Assembly (NCBI GenBank): GCA_041389885.1
Contig: JAWKRB010000007.1
Span: 1 to 64,000 of the forward strand
Direction of reading: 5' to 3'
From: JAWKRB01 sp041389885
Lineage (GTDB): Bacteria; Myxococcota_A; Polyangia; Polyangiales; Ga0077539
Length of the DNA: 64,000 bases
In this document: positions 8,087 through 16,903 of the stretch, piece after piece
Position numbering within the stretch: the stretch's first letter is position 1
Layout: the number at the start of each line of letters is the position of its first letter
The notes under the pieces: model-generated
The model's input: the letters and a program-made list of their open reading frames with translations, nothing else
Databases searched by the model: none
What the model was told of the DNA's origin: nothing
Program-made: the position numbers and the translations under genes

Positions 8087-9931
8087 TCGTTCTCGGCATC
8101 TCCGCGCTCGACAAGGACTCGCACGCGACCCTCATGGTCGACGACAAGATCGTCGCGGCCGTCGGTGAAGAGCGCCTCACACGGGTGAAGCTCCAGCACG
8201 GCTTTCCCCACCAGGCGGTCACCGAGTGCCTCCGCATCGCAGGGATCTCCCTGCGGGACGTCGACGCCGTGGCCTACCCCTTCTGGGAGTGGACCCGTGA
8301 GCGCGACGCCATCCTCGACCGCGCGCGGGTCGAGCTGCCCGCGCTCCGCGCCGACGCGCTGCGCCGGTGTCACGAGCTCGTGGAGCGCGCCCGGCGCGAG
8401 GGGCCCTACGACCACCGGGGGCTCGCCCTCCAGGCCGAGGGCTACGAGGAGTTCATGCAGAAGCCCTGGTCGCGCCGGAGCCTCTATGAAGCGAGCGGGG
8501 GCACGCTCTACGGCGACCTCGCCGCCGACAAGGCCCTCGCCGCGCGGTGGGTCGCCGACGCCCTTCGCCAGCACCGCAGGGACCACGAGGAGCTCGACCG
8601 CAGCCTCGAGGCCCTCGGGCTCCGCGCGAAGCTCGTGCGGGTCGAGCACCACGTCGCCCACCAGAGCAACGCGTTCTACGCCTCGGGCTTCGAGCGCGCG
8701 CTGGTGGTCACCATCGACGCCTACGGCTCCGGGCTCTCGGGCTCCGTCGCCGTCGCCGACCTCGACGGGGGCGTCCGCCGGCTCACGGCCTTCGACTTCC
8801 CGCACTCGCTCGGCGTGTTCTATGAGCACCTCACGAGCGCGCTGGGCTTCAAGCCCTCACGGCACGAGGGCAAGGTCCTCGGGCTCGCGGCCTACGGCGA
8901 CCCGTCGATCCTCTACGAGGCGGTGAGGTCGCGCGTGAGCGTCGAGGGCGGGAGCTTCACGCAACACGGGGCGAGCAACCACTTCTTCCCGCGGTACCTC
9001 TCGCTGCACTTTCGAAAGAAGGACATCGCCGCGGCCTATCAGAAGGTCCTCGAGGACGTGGTCACCGAGGTCGTCGCGCACCACCTCAAGGCGACCGGCG
9101 CGACCGACGTGGTGCTCTCGGGGCGTGACCGCGAACGTGAAGCTGAACCAGCGGGTGGCCGAGGTGCCGGGGGTGACCGGCGTGTGGGTCCACCCCGCCA
9201 TGGGCGACGGCGGCACGGGCACCGGCGCGGCGATGGCCGTGCTCCGCGAGAGGCTCGGCAGGGCCTTCGCGCCCGAGCGCATGGCGCACGCCTACCTCGG
9301 GCCGGGCTACAGCGCCGACGAGGTGCGAGGCGCGCTGCGCGCCAACGGCCTCGAGTGGACCGAGCCCGACGACCTGGCCCTCGAGGTCGCGAGGCTGATT
9401 CACAGCGGTCGTGTGGTCGCGCGGTGCGACGGGCGGATGGAGTACGGCCCCCGCGCCCTCGGCAACCGCTCGGTGCTGTACCACGCGCGGGAGCCCGAGG
9501 TGAACCGGTGGCTCAACCAGCAGCTCGCGCGCACCGAGTTCATGCCCTTCGCGCCGGTCACGCTCTGGGAGGATCGGCACCGCTATTACAAGAACGTCGA
9601 CGTGAGCGAGGCCGCGGCGAGCTTCATGACCATCACGGTGGACTGCACCGACGAGATGATCCGCGACTGCCCGGCCGCCGTGCACGTCGACGGCACCGCG
9701 CGCCCGCAGCTCCTCCGCCGCGAGACCAACCCGGGCTATTACGACATCCTCGCGCGCTACAAGGAGCTCAGCGGCGTCGGGTCGTTGATCAACACGTCGT
9801 TCAACATGCACGAGGAGCCCATCGTGTGCGCGCCCGAAGACGCGATCCGCGCGTTTCGCCTGGGGCACCTCGACCACCTCGCCATCGGCCCGTGCCTCGT
9901 CGAGAACCCCGAGCGCGCGCGCCGCGGCTGA
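8083..9931 (+). CDS. Carbamoyltransferase (NodU/CmcH family), one frameshift
   Basis: About 616 residues if repaired. The N-terminal half has the ASKHA-like fold: VLGISALDKDSHATL, EERLTRVK, HHVAHQSNAFYASGF (catalytic/metal His) and GKVLGLAAYG. The C-terminal half has MEYGPRALGNRS and INTSFN, diagnostic of the family. These enzymes transfer a carbamoyl group from carbamoyl phosphate to a hydroxyl on a sugar or natural product. The frame breaks at about 9122: VLSG continues as VTANVKLNQR in another frame, and two missing Gs in a G run would restore the conserved LSGGV. It is coupled to the deacetylase gene, which suggests joint modification of a glycan or glycosylated metabolite. Confidence 0.85.
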
Positions 9932-9951
9932 GCGGACCCTCCGCCCTCAGC
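9927..9951. terminator. Hairpin spanning both stop codons of a convergent pair
   Basis: GCTGAGCGGA (9927-9936) pairs with TCCG (9940-9943) and CTCAGC (9946-9951), with a 2-nt bulge and a CCC loop. It includes the TGA of the carbamoyltransferase and the TGA of the opposite gene. There is no T tract, so it may act as a bidirectional barrier rather than a classical intrinsic terminator. Confidence 0.4.
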
Positions 9952-10663
9952 GGCGAAGCACGCCCTGCCCCATCATCCCCCGGGCGCGGTGGGCAGGGGC
10001 CGTCGGCGCAGGGCGGGCGGGCGCCGGAATGTCACCCATCTCCGGGATCAACTCGCTCTGCCCTTGAACGACCGTGTCGGGTGTCGGGCTGAGGGTCGCG
10101 GGGACCGAGGGCGCCGTCGGGGTCGGGACCTGCCGCGAGAGCGCCACGGGGGGCGGCGCCTCGCCCGCGCGCGCGAAGCTCGCCGCGACGCCCGCGGCCA
10201 GCGCGGTCAACGCGCCCGCGGCGGCCGCGAGCTGAACCCGCTTGCGGCGCACGCCCACGGGGCAATCCGCGGTCAGGATCGTGCCGTCGACGCGGCGGTA
10301 GTAGCGCACGCAGATCCGCCCCTCCCGCTGTCGCAAGAGCGCCTCGGCGGCGTCGCGGGTCATCGCGGAGAGGTTGTAGACGCTCTTGTCGCATCGGGCG
10401 CAGTGGCGAGCCTGGGCGTCGCCGGTCATCTCGTCCCAGCGCTCGTGGCAGGGCGAGGCGACGCGGACGTTGTCGAGCAGCGGGAGGTGCCTGGGTGCGC
10501 GGGCGTGAAGGGTGCGGCGCAGCCGGTCGAGCTCGGTCACGAGCCTCGGCTCGTCGAGCACCGCCCGCTGCAATCGGGCGCGGTCGCGGCGCACGCCGTC
10601 GAGCTCCCCTTCGAGCTGCTGAAGCCGGGCCTGCATCGCCTCAAGGTCGTCGCGGTAGCTCAT
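9947..10663 (-). CDS. Conserved myxobacterial protein with Cys-rich motif, coiled coil and membrane helix
   Basis: Protein of 238 residues of unknown function. It has an N-terminal coiled coil (RDDLEAMQARLQQLEGELDG), then a conserved block with SPCHERWDEMTG, HCARCDKSVYNLSAMTR and GRICVRYYRR, in which Cys spacing suggests metal binding. One transmembrane helix follows (LAAAAGALTALAAGVAASF), then a Pro-rich tail. As I recall, the Cys block recurs in myxobacterial proteins with varied C-termini; that is memory, not a search. The topology would place the Cys block in the cytoplasm. It stands alone, facing the carbamoyltransferase across a shared hairpin. Confidence 0.65.
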   Translation of the reverse strand: MSYRDDLEAMQARLQQLEGELDGVRRDRARLQRAVLDEPRLVTELDRLRRTLHARAPRHLPLLDNVRVASPCHERWDEMTGDAQARHCARCDKSVYNLSAMTRDAAEALLRQREGRICVRYYRRVDGTILTADCPVGVRRKRVQLAAAAGALTALAAGVAASFARAGEAPPPVALSRQVPTPTAPSVPATLSPTPDTVVQGQSELIPEMGDIPAPARPAPTAPAHRARGMMGQGVLRR

Positions 10664-10825
10664 GGTCGTCCCTCTGACGCCTGAGCTCGCGCAGGGTTCT
10701 GGCGCCCCCGCAGAATTGTGCGCGTCGCGGCGAGGCCCGCGCCGCGGTGAGCGCCCTGGCCCTTCGCCCCCCCCCAGGCGGCAGACGCCGTCGGCCCCCG
10801 CGTCGAGCGGCGTGACCGCGGGCGG

Positions 10826-12346
10826 TCAGTGACGCGGCACCGTGAGCTCGAAGGTCGTGTGCGCCCGCCCCTCGCAGTACCGCAGCGTGCCGCCGTCGCG
10901 CGCCGCGAGCGCCTGGGCGATCGTCAGCCCCAGCCCGGTGCCCTCACCGGGCGACTTCGTCGTGAAGAAGGGCTCCATGATCTTCGGCGCGAGCTCCGCC
11001 GCGACGCCTCGGCCGCTGTCGACGCAGCGCAAGCGCACGGTCTCGGCGTCGGCGTCCGCCTCGAGGCGCACCCAAGGGGCCTCGGCCTCGCTCACGGCGT
11101 CGAGCGCGTTGTGCAGCAGGTTCATCAACACCACGAGCAGCTCCGCCGGGCGCCCCCGCGCGCAGGCGGAGCCCGTGCCGTCGTGCACCGTCAGCGCCAC
11201 CCCGCGGCTCTCGAAGCGCGCGCGGCACAGCGCCATCGCGTCGCGCAGCAGCTCCGCGGAGGGCACCGCCGTCGGCGGGTCGCGCTGGGCGTCGCGAGAC
11301 AGCGTGCGCAGCGCGCGGGTGATCTCTCCCGCTCGCCGCGCGGTCTCGGCGATCGCGCGCAGCCCCGCGAGGTCGATCGCCTTCGCGTCGCCGTCGCCCA
11401 GGCGCCGCGCGAGGCGCTCGGCCTCGAGCACGATCACCTGCAGCGGGGTGTTGAGCTCGTGCGCCACGCTGCCCGCGAAGAGCGCGAGGCTCGCGACGCG
11501 GGTCTCGCGCTCGCGCTCGGCGGCGAGGCGCTGGCGCACGCGCTCGCTCACGTCCTCCGCGCAGAGCAGCACGCCGCCCGTCGCGCCGTCTGCCTTGTGC
11601 CAGGGGCGCGCCTCCCAGCGAAGCCAGCGGGAGCCGTCAGGGTCTGACACGAGCTCCTCGTCGGCGTGCACCCGCGCGCCCTGAAGCGCGCGTGCGAACG
11701 CGTCCGACCAGCGCGCCGCGTCGGGCAGCGACTCGTCAAAGCGCCTCCCGCGCAGCGTCTGCACGCCGCCGTCGACCCGCTGCGGCCAGCGCTCGCTCGC
11801 CGCGAGCACGCGCCCCTCGCCGTCGAGCATCAGCACGCCCGTGGGGAGGTTGGCGACGAGGCGCTCAAGCTGCCGCCGCTGGCTGGTCAGCGACTGCTTC
11901 GCCTTCTCCACCGCGGTCACGTCGAAGTGCGTGCCGGTGAAGCGCACGGGGCGCCCCTCCGCGTCGCGCTCAGAGACGCGGCCGCGATCGAGGATGTACA
12001 CCCACGAGCCGTCGGCGTGCCGCATCCGGTGGACGTTCTCGTAGCGCGCGGAGCGGCCCTCGAGGTGCGCGCGAATGTCCCGGTAGCACGGCTCGAGGTC
12101 GTCGGCGTGCACGCGCTCGCGCCAGGTCTCGAGGCGCATCGGCGTGCGCGCGTGGTCCAGCCCGATCATCTCGCACCAGCGCCGGTCGAACTGCACCGCG
12201 TCGTCGCGGAGGTCCCAGTCCCAGATCCCGAGACCCGCGCCCTCGAGGGCGAGGTCGAGGCGGTCGACGAGCTGCGCGGTCGTCATGGCGCCGAGCGAGT
12301 CTCTCAGCCGCCGGGTCTTGTCCTCCTCGTGCGCGTGTTCGCTCAT
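10826..12346 (-). CDS. PAS-PAS sensor histidine kinase
   Basis: Soluble two-component kinase of 506 residues. The first PAS/PAC domain spans about 25-145 (LGIWDWDL, RRWCEMIGLD, then VRFTGTHFDVTAVEKAK), the second about 160-275 (ANLPTGVLMLDGEGRVL). The HisKA domain has the phospho-acceptor His in AGSVAHELNTPLQVI near residue 294. The ATPase domain has N-box NLLHNALDAV, G1 VDSGRGV and G2 GTGLGLTI. No transmembrane helix or receiver domain is seen, and no response regulator gene is adjacent, so it is an orphan kinase with a cytoplasmic input. ATG 12344-12346 (MSEHAHEED) is preferred over an in-frame start at 12385. Confidence 0.88.
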   Translation of the reverse strand: MSEHAHEEDKTRRLRDSLGAMTTAQLVDRLDLALEGAGLGIWDWDLRDDAVQFDRRWCEMIGLDHARTPMRLETWRERVHADDLEPCYRDIRAHLEGRSARYENVHRMRHADGSWVYILDRGRVSERDAEGRPVRFTGTHFDVTAVEKAKQSLTSQRRQLERLVANLPTGVLMLDGEGRVLAASERWPQRVDGGVQTLRGRRFDESLPDAARWSDAFARALQGARVHADEELVSDPDGSRWLRWEARPWHKADGATGGVLLCAEDVSERVRQRLAAERERETRVASLALFAGSVAHELNTPLQVIVLEAERLARRLGDGDAKAIDLAGLRAIAETARRAGEITRALRTLSRDAQRDPPTAVPSAELLRDAMALCRARFESRGVALTVHDGTGSACARGRPAELLVVLMNLLHNALDAVSEAEAPWVRLEADADAETVRLRCVDSGRGVAAELAPKIMEPFFTTKSPGEGTGLGLTIAQALAARDGGTLRYCEGRAHTTFELTVPRH

Positions 12347-12749
12347 GCTGTCCTCTGAAGATCGGCCGCCGTCGCGCGGCCTCACGCCGTGCCGTGAAGC
12401 GCATCCTATCGAGAGCCAGCGCCCTCATCCCGCGAGGGCGCTCAGCATACTCCATCGCTCTCTCCCTCTCGACCGCACCGAGGATGCAACGATATCCACA
12501 CGCCGTCACCCGCGACGCCAGCGTGGTCAGGAGCCTACGCAGAACCAACGTGCCGAACTGCGGCGTCGAGATGCGAGCGCTGCGAGGAGTGATCGCGACG
12601 GCATCCTCGCTGGATCCCGAGCGATCACGAAGCCGTAGCAGATCGGCACCAGGACGGTCGTGGTGGGCTCCTCAGGGTCGGCGCGGCCGCGGACCGCGCG
12701 CCTGGTCTGCCCCAACGTGGATGGCGAAGCGCGAACCGGGGAGCTCGGC
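12347..12749. other. Intergenic stretch, no gene supported
   Basis: About 400 bp between the kinase start and the end of gluQ. Base composition is visibly less GC-rich than the genes around it (for example 12440-12560). Open frames here overlap gluQ in the wrong strand or lack codon bias. The kinase promoter should be here. Confidence 0.5.
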
Positions 12750-13574
12750 TCAGCCCGCGCGGGGCGTGAGCGATCCGTCGGGGTGCGCGACGTAGTGTCG
12801 CCTCGGGACGCGCGCGGGGTCGAAGCGCATCGGGTCGGGCGCGTCCCCCGGCATGCCCAGCAGCGGGAGCAGCGCGGACCACACGCGCTCGGCGCTCCAC
12901 CCCCCGGCGCGCAGCGCGCGAAGCTCCGTGCTCCCGTGGCTCTTGGAGAGCTTCTTTCCGTCGGGACCGTAGATCACCGGCACGTGCGTCCAGCTCGGCG
13001 GGCGCGCCCCCAGACATCGGTAGAGGAGCAGCTGCGTCGCGGTCGCCGACAAGAGATCCGCGCCGCGCACGACCTCGGTGACGCCGTCTCGAAGGTCGTC
13101 GACCACCACCGCGAGGGGGTACGCGGCCTCGCCGTCGGCGCGCATCAGCACCGGGTCCTCGTCGGGCGCGAAGCGCTGCTCGCCCCAGACGCGATCGGTG
13201 AATCGCAGCGCCTCCCGAGGCGCGCGAAAGCGCCAGGGGCCCTCGGTGTGGTGCGCGTCGCGGCAGCGGCAGCCCCCGGCGAGGCGCGTCGCGCGGGTGC
13301 ACACGCACCGAAACACGGGGAGGTCTCCCACGGAGTACGCGCGCGTCGACTGCGGCGGGGACTCGTCGTCCCAGGTGATCCCGAGCCAACGGAGGTCGTC
13401 GCGCTGCGCGTTTGCGATGTCGTCGCGGGCGCGGGCGCGGTCGAGGTCCTCGATGCGCAGCAGGAGCCGCCCGCCCTGCGCGCGCGCGCTGAGCCACGCC
13501 GCGGCGAAGGCGAGGGCGTTGCCGAGGTGAAGGTGCCCCGAAGGGGTGGGCGCAAGCCGTCCCGTGACGCGCAT
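12750..13574 (-). CDS. gluQ: Glutamyl-Q tRNA(Asp) synthetase
   Basis: Truncated GluRS paralogue, 274 residues, that attaches glutamate to queuosine in the tRNA-Asp anticodon. The class I signatures are LAPTPSGHLHLGNA (HIGH region) and KKLSKSHG (KMSKS). The Zn-binding Cys set lies in CVCTRATRLAGGCRC. There is no anticodon-binding domain after the catalytic core, which together with the length of about 275 distinguishes GluQRS from full GluRS. ATG 13572-13574 (MRVTGRLAPTP) matches the family start. It is transcribed away from the MmcQ-type gene, sharing an 89-bp upstream gap. Confidence 0.9.
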   Translation of the reverse strand: MRVTGRLAPTPSGHLHLGNALAFAAAWLSARAQGGRLLLRIEDLDRARARDDIANAQRDDLRWLGITWDDESPPQSTRAYSVGDLPVFRCVCTRATRLAGGCRCRDAHHTEGPWRFRAPREALRFTDRVWGEQRFAPDEDPVLMRADGEAAYPLAVVVDDLRDGVTEVVRGADLLSATATQLLLYRCLGARPPSWTHVPVIYGPDGKKLSKSHGSTELRALRAGGWSAERVWSALLPLLGMPGDAPDPMRFDPARVPRRHYVAHPDGSLTPRAG

Positions 13575-13663
13575 CGCGGGAACGGTAGTACGACGCGGCG
13601 CCGCCTCGCGCGCGGCTCGCGACAGATTCGGTCCCCCGCCGTGGCGCGAGGTACCGTCGGAGG

Positions 13664-14431
13664 ATGGCGACGACGACCGATCCCTCCGACGAGCTGCTCC
13701 GACGCGTGCGCGCCATCTGCCACGACTTCGCCGGCACCGAAGAGAAGCTCTCGCACGGCGCGCCCTTCTTTCACGTGCGCGGCAAAGGGATGGTGATCTT
13801 CGCGAGGGATCACCACGGCGACGGACGCGTCGCGGCGTGGTGCAAGTCAACCCTCGACGAGCAGCAGCGGCTCGTGCGCGAAGACCCCGAGGCGTACTTC
13901 GTCCCCCCCTACGTGGGCGTGAGCGGCTGGGTGGGCGTGCGCCTCGAACGGCCCGACACCGACTTCGCCGCGCTCGCGGTGCTCGTCGAAGAGGCCTGGC
14001 GCGCCGTGGCCCCGAAGCGCCTCGCGAACGCCGCCCCCGCCGCGCCTCCGCCGCCGCCGGTGTACGCGACCACCGACCCCGAGCTTGTGCGCGACGCCCT
14101 CGCCCGCCTCGCGGAGACCTGCGCCGCGCTCCCCGGCGCGAGCGTCGAGGCGTCCCGCTCGCAGACGACCTGGCGCGTGGGCCAGAAGACCTTCGCGTAC
14201 CTCCTCGACAACCAGCACCGCGACGGCATCGTGTCGGTGTGCTTTCGGCTCGCGCCCGACGAGGCCGAGGCGCTCCTCGCGCGGTCCCCGAAGCGGTACT
14301 ACCGACCGCCCTACGTCGGCGCGCGGGGCTGGATCGCGATGCGCGTCGACGACGCGAAGACGCCGTGGAAGACGCTCGCGAAGCGCGTGGTCGAGAGCCA
14401 CCGCCTCGCCGCGCCGCGCGCGCGGGGGTGA
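13664..14431 (+). CDS. Tandem MmcQ/YjbR-domain protein
   Basis: Protein of 255 residues made of two copies of the MmcQ/YjbR (CyaY-like fold) domain, about 8-115 and 135-250. Both copies repeat the pattern of a Leu/Ala helix, PG/GTEEKLSHGAPFFHV or ASRSQTTWRVGQKTF, and the FVPPYVGVSGWVGVRL / YRPPYVGARGWIAMRV block. A Pro/Ala linker (PAAPPPPPV) separates them. Family members are DNA-binding-like or of unknown function; most have one domain. ATG 13664 follows a GC-rich leader. Internal duplication is the notable point. Confidence 0.75.
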   Translation: MATTTDPSDELLRRVRAICHDFAGTEEKLSHGAPFFHVRGKGMVIFARDHHGDGRVAAWCKSTLDEQQRLVREDPEAYFVPPYVGVSGWVGVRLERPDTDFAALAVLVEEAWRAVAPKRLANAAPAAPPPPPVYATTDPELVRDALARLAETCAALPGASVEASRSQTTWRVGQKTFAYLLDNQHRDGIVSVCFRLAPDEAEALLARSPKRYYRPPYVGARGWIAMRVDDAKTPWKTLAKRVVESHRLAAPRARG

Positions 14432-14475
14432 GCGCGACGCGCTCTCGCGGGGTGTACTACGCTCCGCGCACCGCC

Positions 14476-16767
14476 ATGCGCCTGCGCCTCCCCCTCTCCG
14501 CCCTCGCCCTCGCCGCCTGCGGCGCCCCCGCGACCACCGCGCCGACCTCGAGTCCGACCTGCGCCCTCGAGCCCTCCGTGACCCTCGCGTCCGACGCCGA
14601 CGCGCTGCCGCGCTCCCTCGCCCGCGTCGACGGGACGCTGCACGCGCAGCTCCTGCGCGACACGGCGAACGGCGCGCGGGTCTCCCTCCTTCGCGTGCGC
14701 GACGGCGCCGTCGAGACCGTGCTCGAGCGCGAGGCCCCCTCGCAGAGCGCGGTCTCAGACCTTCGCGAGCGGGGACGCGAGGCCGTGTTCGCGAGGGCCG
14801 AGGCGGGCGTGCTGGAGACGCTCTCGGTGGGCCCGACGGGCGCGTCGACGCGGAGCTTTCCGCGGGGCGAGTCTCCCCTGGGGCGCGAGGCGCTCGTGCC
14901 CGCCGTCGCGCTGGGGCAGAACCTCGAAGAGTCCGTCGCGCTGCTCTCGTGGCCGGGGCGTTACGGCACGCAGCGCGCGGTCCCCGACTCGGTGACCGAC
15001 TCGGTGGGACTCACGCCCTTGCGGCGCGATCGCTTCGCGCGGCCGCACCTCGCGATGGCAGGCGAGACGGCCCTCGTCGCGCAGGAGCGACGCCTGGGCA
15101 GCTTTGAGCGCGTGATCGACGAACCCGCCGAGGTGGAGCTCGCGGTCTTCGCCAACGGGAGCTCGTCGCGCAACGACCCGCTCTCGGCGCGCGTCTCGCC
15201 CGTGGGGGTGCGGGCGTGGTCTCCGCGGGTGGTGGCCTTCGATCCTGCGGCCGTGCCCTCGTCGGCCGCGCTGGTCACCTGGCTCGATGCGCAGGGCCTC
15301 TCCGCCGCGGTCGTACGCCCCGGAGAGACAGGGCAGCCGTGGACCGTAGGCGCTCCCCTGCGCGTGCTCACCGCCGACGCGCTCTCGGCCCACGCGCTGG
15401 TGGATCTCCCTTCGTCCTGCGGCGTCGCGATCGCGATCCTTAGACAGGCCGGCGTCGAGGTGTTTCGCGTGAGCGCGCAGGGCGCTTTGGACGCCTCCGC
15501 GGCGCGGGCTCCGCTGTCCTCGGCGAGCGCCTCCCTCGGGCTCGGCCGCGCGGGCGAGCGCGTCGTCTTCGCGGCGAGCGATGGCATCTCCGTGCAGCGA
15601 TGGGACCTTCACACGGGCCCCGACTGCGCGCTCTCGCTGGTGCCCCTCGGGGGCGCGACGCCGCGGGGGCGCCTCGTGGGCGTCGCCAGCGGCGCCGATC
15701 GCGTGCTGGTCGCCAGCGCGGTCGAAGAGCGGGACGGCGCGCGCGTCGTCGTCGACGCGATGCCCGCCGACGGAGGCGCGGCTGAAGCGGTCACCACCGC
15801 GCTGCTCCCGTCGGGCGCGCGCTCCCTCGCCCAGGCCGCCGACGGGGCCCCCATCGTCGCCAGCGCGACCGCCGAGGGCGCGCAGATCGATCGCCTCGAC
15901 GACGAGAAGAAGTCCGTGGTCGTGTATCTCTCGCAGGGGGTCGACCTCCAGGTCGTCGACGACCCCCTCGAAGGCCGCGTGTGGACCGTCGAGACGCAGG
16001 AGCTCGACGGCCGCGTGGGCTACGCACAGTCGGTGGTGGCGCACTCGCTGCGCGACGACTTTGAAGACGGGCCTCAGACCGAGGTTCGCACAGGCCTTCG
16101 AGAGCCTGCGCGGTTTGATCGCTTCTCGGCGTATCCGGTCACCGCGAGCGACGACGCCGGAGCTCGCGTCCCCGCGCTCGCGACGCTCTGGTCGGGCGCG
16201 CTGGACGAGCCCGCGCCGTGCCTCGCGGGCGTGTGGCTGGCGCTGTTCGAGCGCGCTCCCCTCGCCCGCACGCTGCCGCTCACGGGCGCGGTCACCGACG
16301 GTCCCTGGCCCGGCGCGCGCCCCCTCGTCCACCCCGCGGTCGGCACCTGCGGCGACCGCGTTCACGCCACGCGCTGGGACGCGCAGGGGCGCTTCGCGCT
16401 CACCCTCGCGGGGCCCCGCCTCGGCGCCCGCGCGCTCTGGGGCACCCTCGACGACCCCTCCCTTCGCGATCGCGCGCTCGAGCCCGCGGGCACCCTCGTC
16501 GAAGCCTCGGGGCTCGCCGTCACCGACGCGGGCACCCTCGCCGTCTGGACCCGCGCGGGCGACCTCCGCGCGCAGTGGTTCGACGCCGCGGGCCAGCCCG
16601 TGGGCGCGCCGCGGAGCCTCGACGCGCGTGCGCTCCCCGACGGCGCGAACGGTTGGTCCCGGTTGCGCGAGGGGCTGCCCGTGCTCGCGCTGGGGGGCGG
16701 GCGATTCGCCGTGGCCTGGCCCTCGCCGACGGGTCCGCGGCTCCGCACGCTCCGCTGCGGCCCCTGA
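14476..16767 (+). CDS. Large lipoprotein of unknown function
   Basis: Predicted lipoprotein of 763 residues: MRLRLPLSALALAACGAP gives a signal peptide with lipobox LAAC. The mature part has no family I recognise. It alternates beta-rich, Asp/Gly/Ala-rich segments with repeated patterns such as VAWPSPTGPRLRTL and LDARALPDGANGW, which look like propeller-type blades. Several surface beta-propeller proteins in this window share this style. The ATG at 14476 sits directly before the signal peptide. A long antisense frame covers it but has no signal peptide or homology. Confidence 0.65.
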   Translation: MRLRLPLSALALAACGAPATTAPTSSPTCALEPSVTLASDADALPRSLARVDGTLHAQLLRDTANGARVSLLRVRDGAVETVLEREAPSQSAVSDLRERGREAVFARAEAGVLETLSVGPTGASTRSFPRGESPLGREALVPAVALGQNLEESVALLSWPGRYGTQRAVPDSVTDSVGLTPLRRDRFARPHLAMAGETALVAQERRLGSFERVIDEPAEVELAVFANGSSSRNDPLSARVSPVGVRAWSPRVVAFDPAAVPSSAALVTWLDAQGLSAAVVRPGETGQPWTVGAPLRVLTADALSAHALVDLPSSCGVAIAILRQAGVEVFRVSAQGALDASAARAPLSSASASLGLGRAGERVVFAASDGISVQRWDLHTGPDCALSLVPLGGATPRGRLVGVASGADRVLVASAVEERDGARVVVDAMPADGGAAEAVTTALLPSGARSLAQAADGAPIVASATAEGAQIDRLDDEKKSVVVYLSQGVDLQVVDDPLEGRVWTVETQELDGRVGYAQSVVAHSLRDDFEDGPQTEVRTGLREPARFDRFSAYPVTASDDAGARVPALATLWSGALDEPAPCLAGVWLALFERAPLARTLPLTGAVTDGPWPGARPLVHPAVGTCGDRVHATRWDAQGRFALTLAGPRLGARALWGTLDDPSLRDRALEPAGTLVEASGLAVTDAGTLAVWTRAGDLRAQWFDAAGQPVGAPRSLDARALPDGANGWSRLREGLPVLALGGGRFAVAWPSPTGPRLRTLRCGP

Positions 16768-16903
16768 GCCGCAGCGCGACGTGTGCCCCGCGAGCGGCGA
16801 TCTCGAACGGTGCCCCTCCCGCGGGGGGTCGCGCCGTGCTGACCCGCGCGCCGTGTTGTGCCATCGTCGGCCCCCTGCGTTCGACCGCGACGAGAGGACC
16901 TCG

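Noticed and set aside
12394..12795. Plus-strand frame of 133 codons before gluQ
   Set aside because: It overlaps the end of gluQ on the other strand and shows no codon bias or homology.
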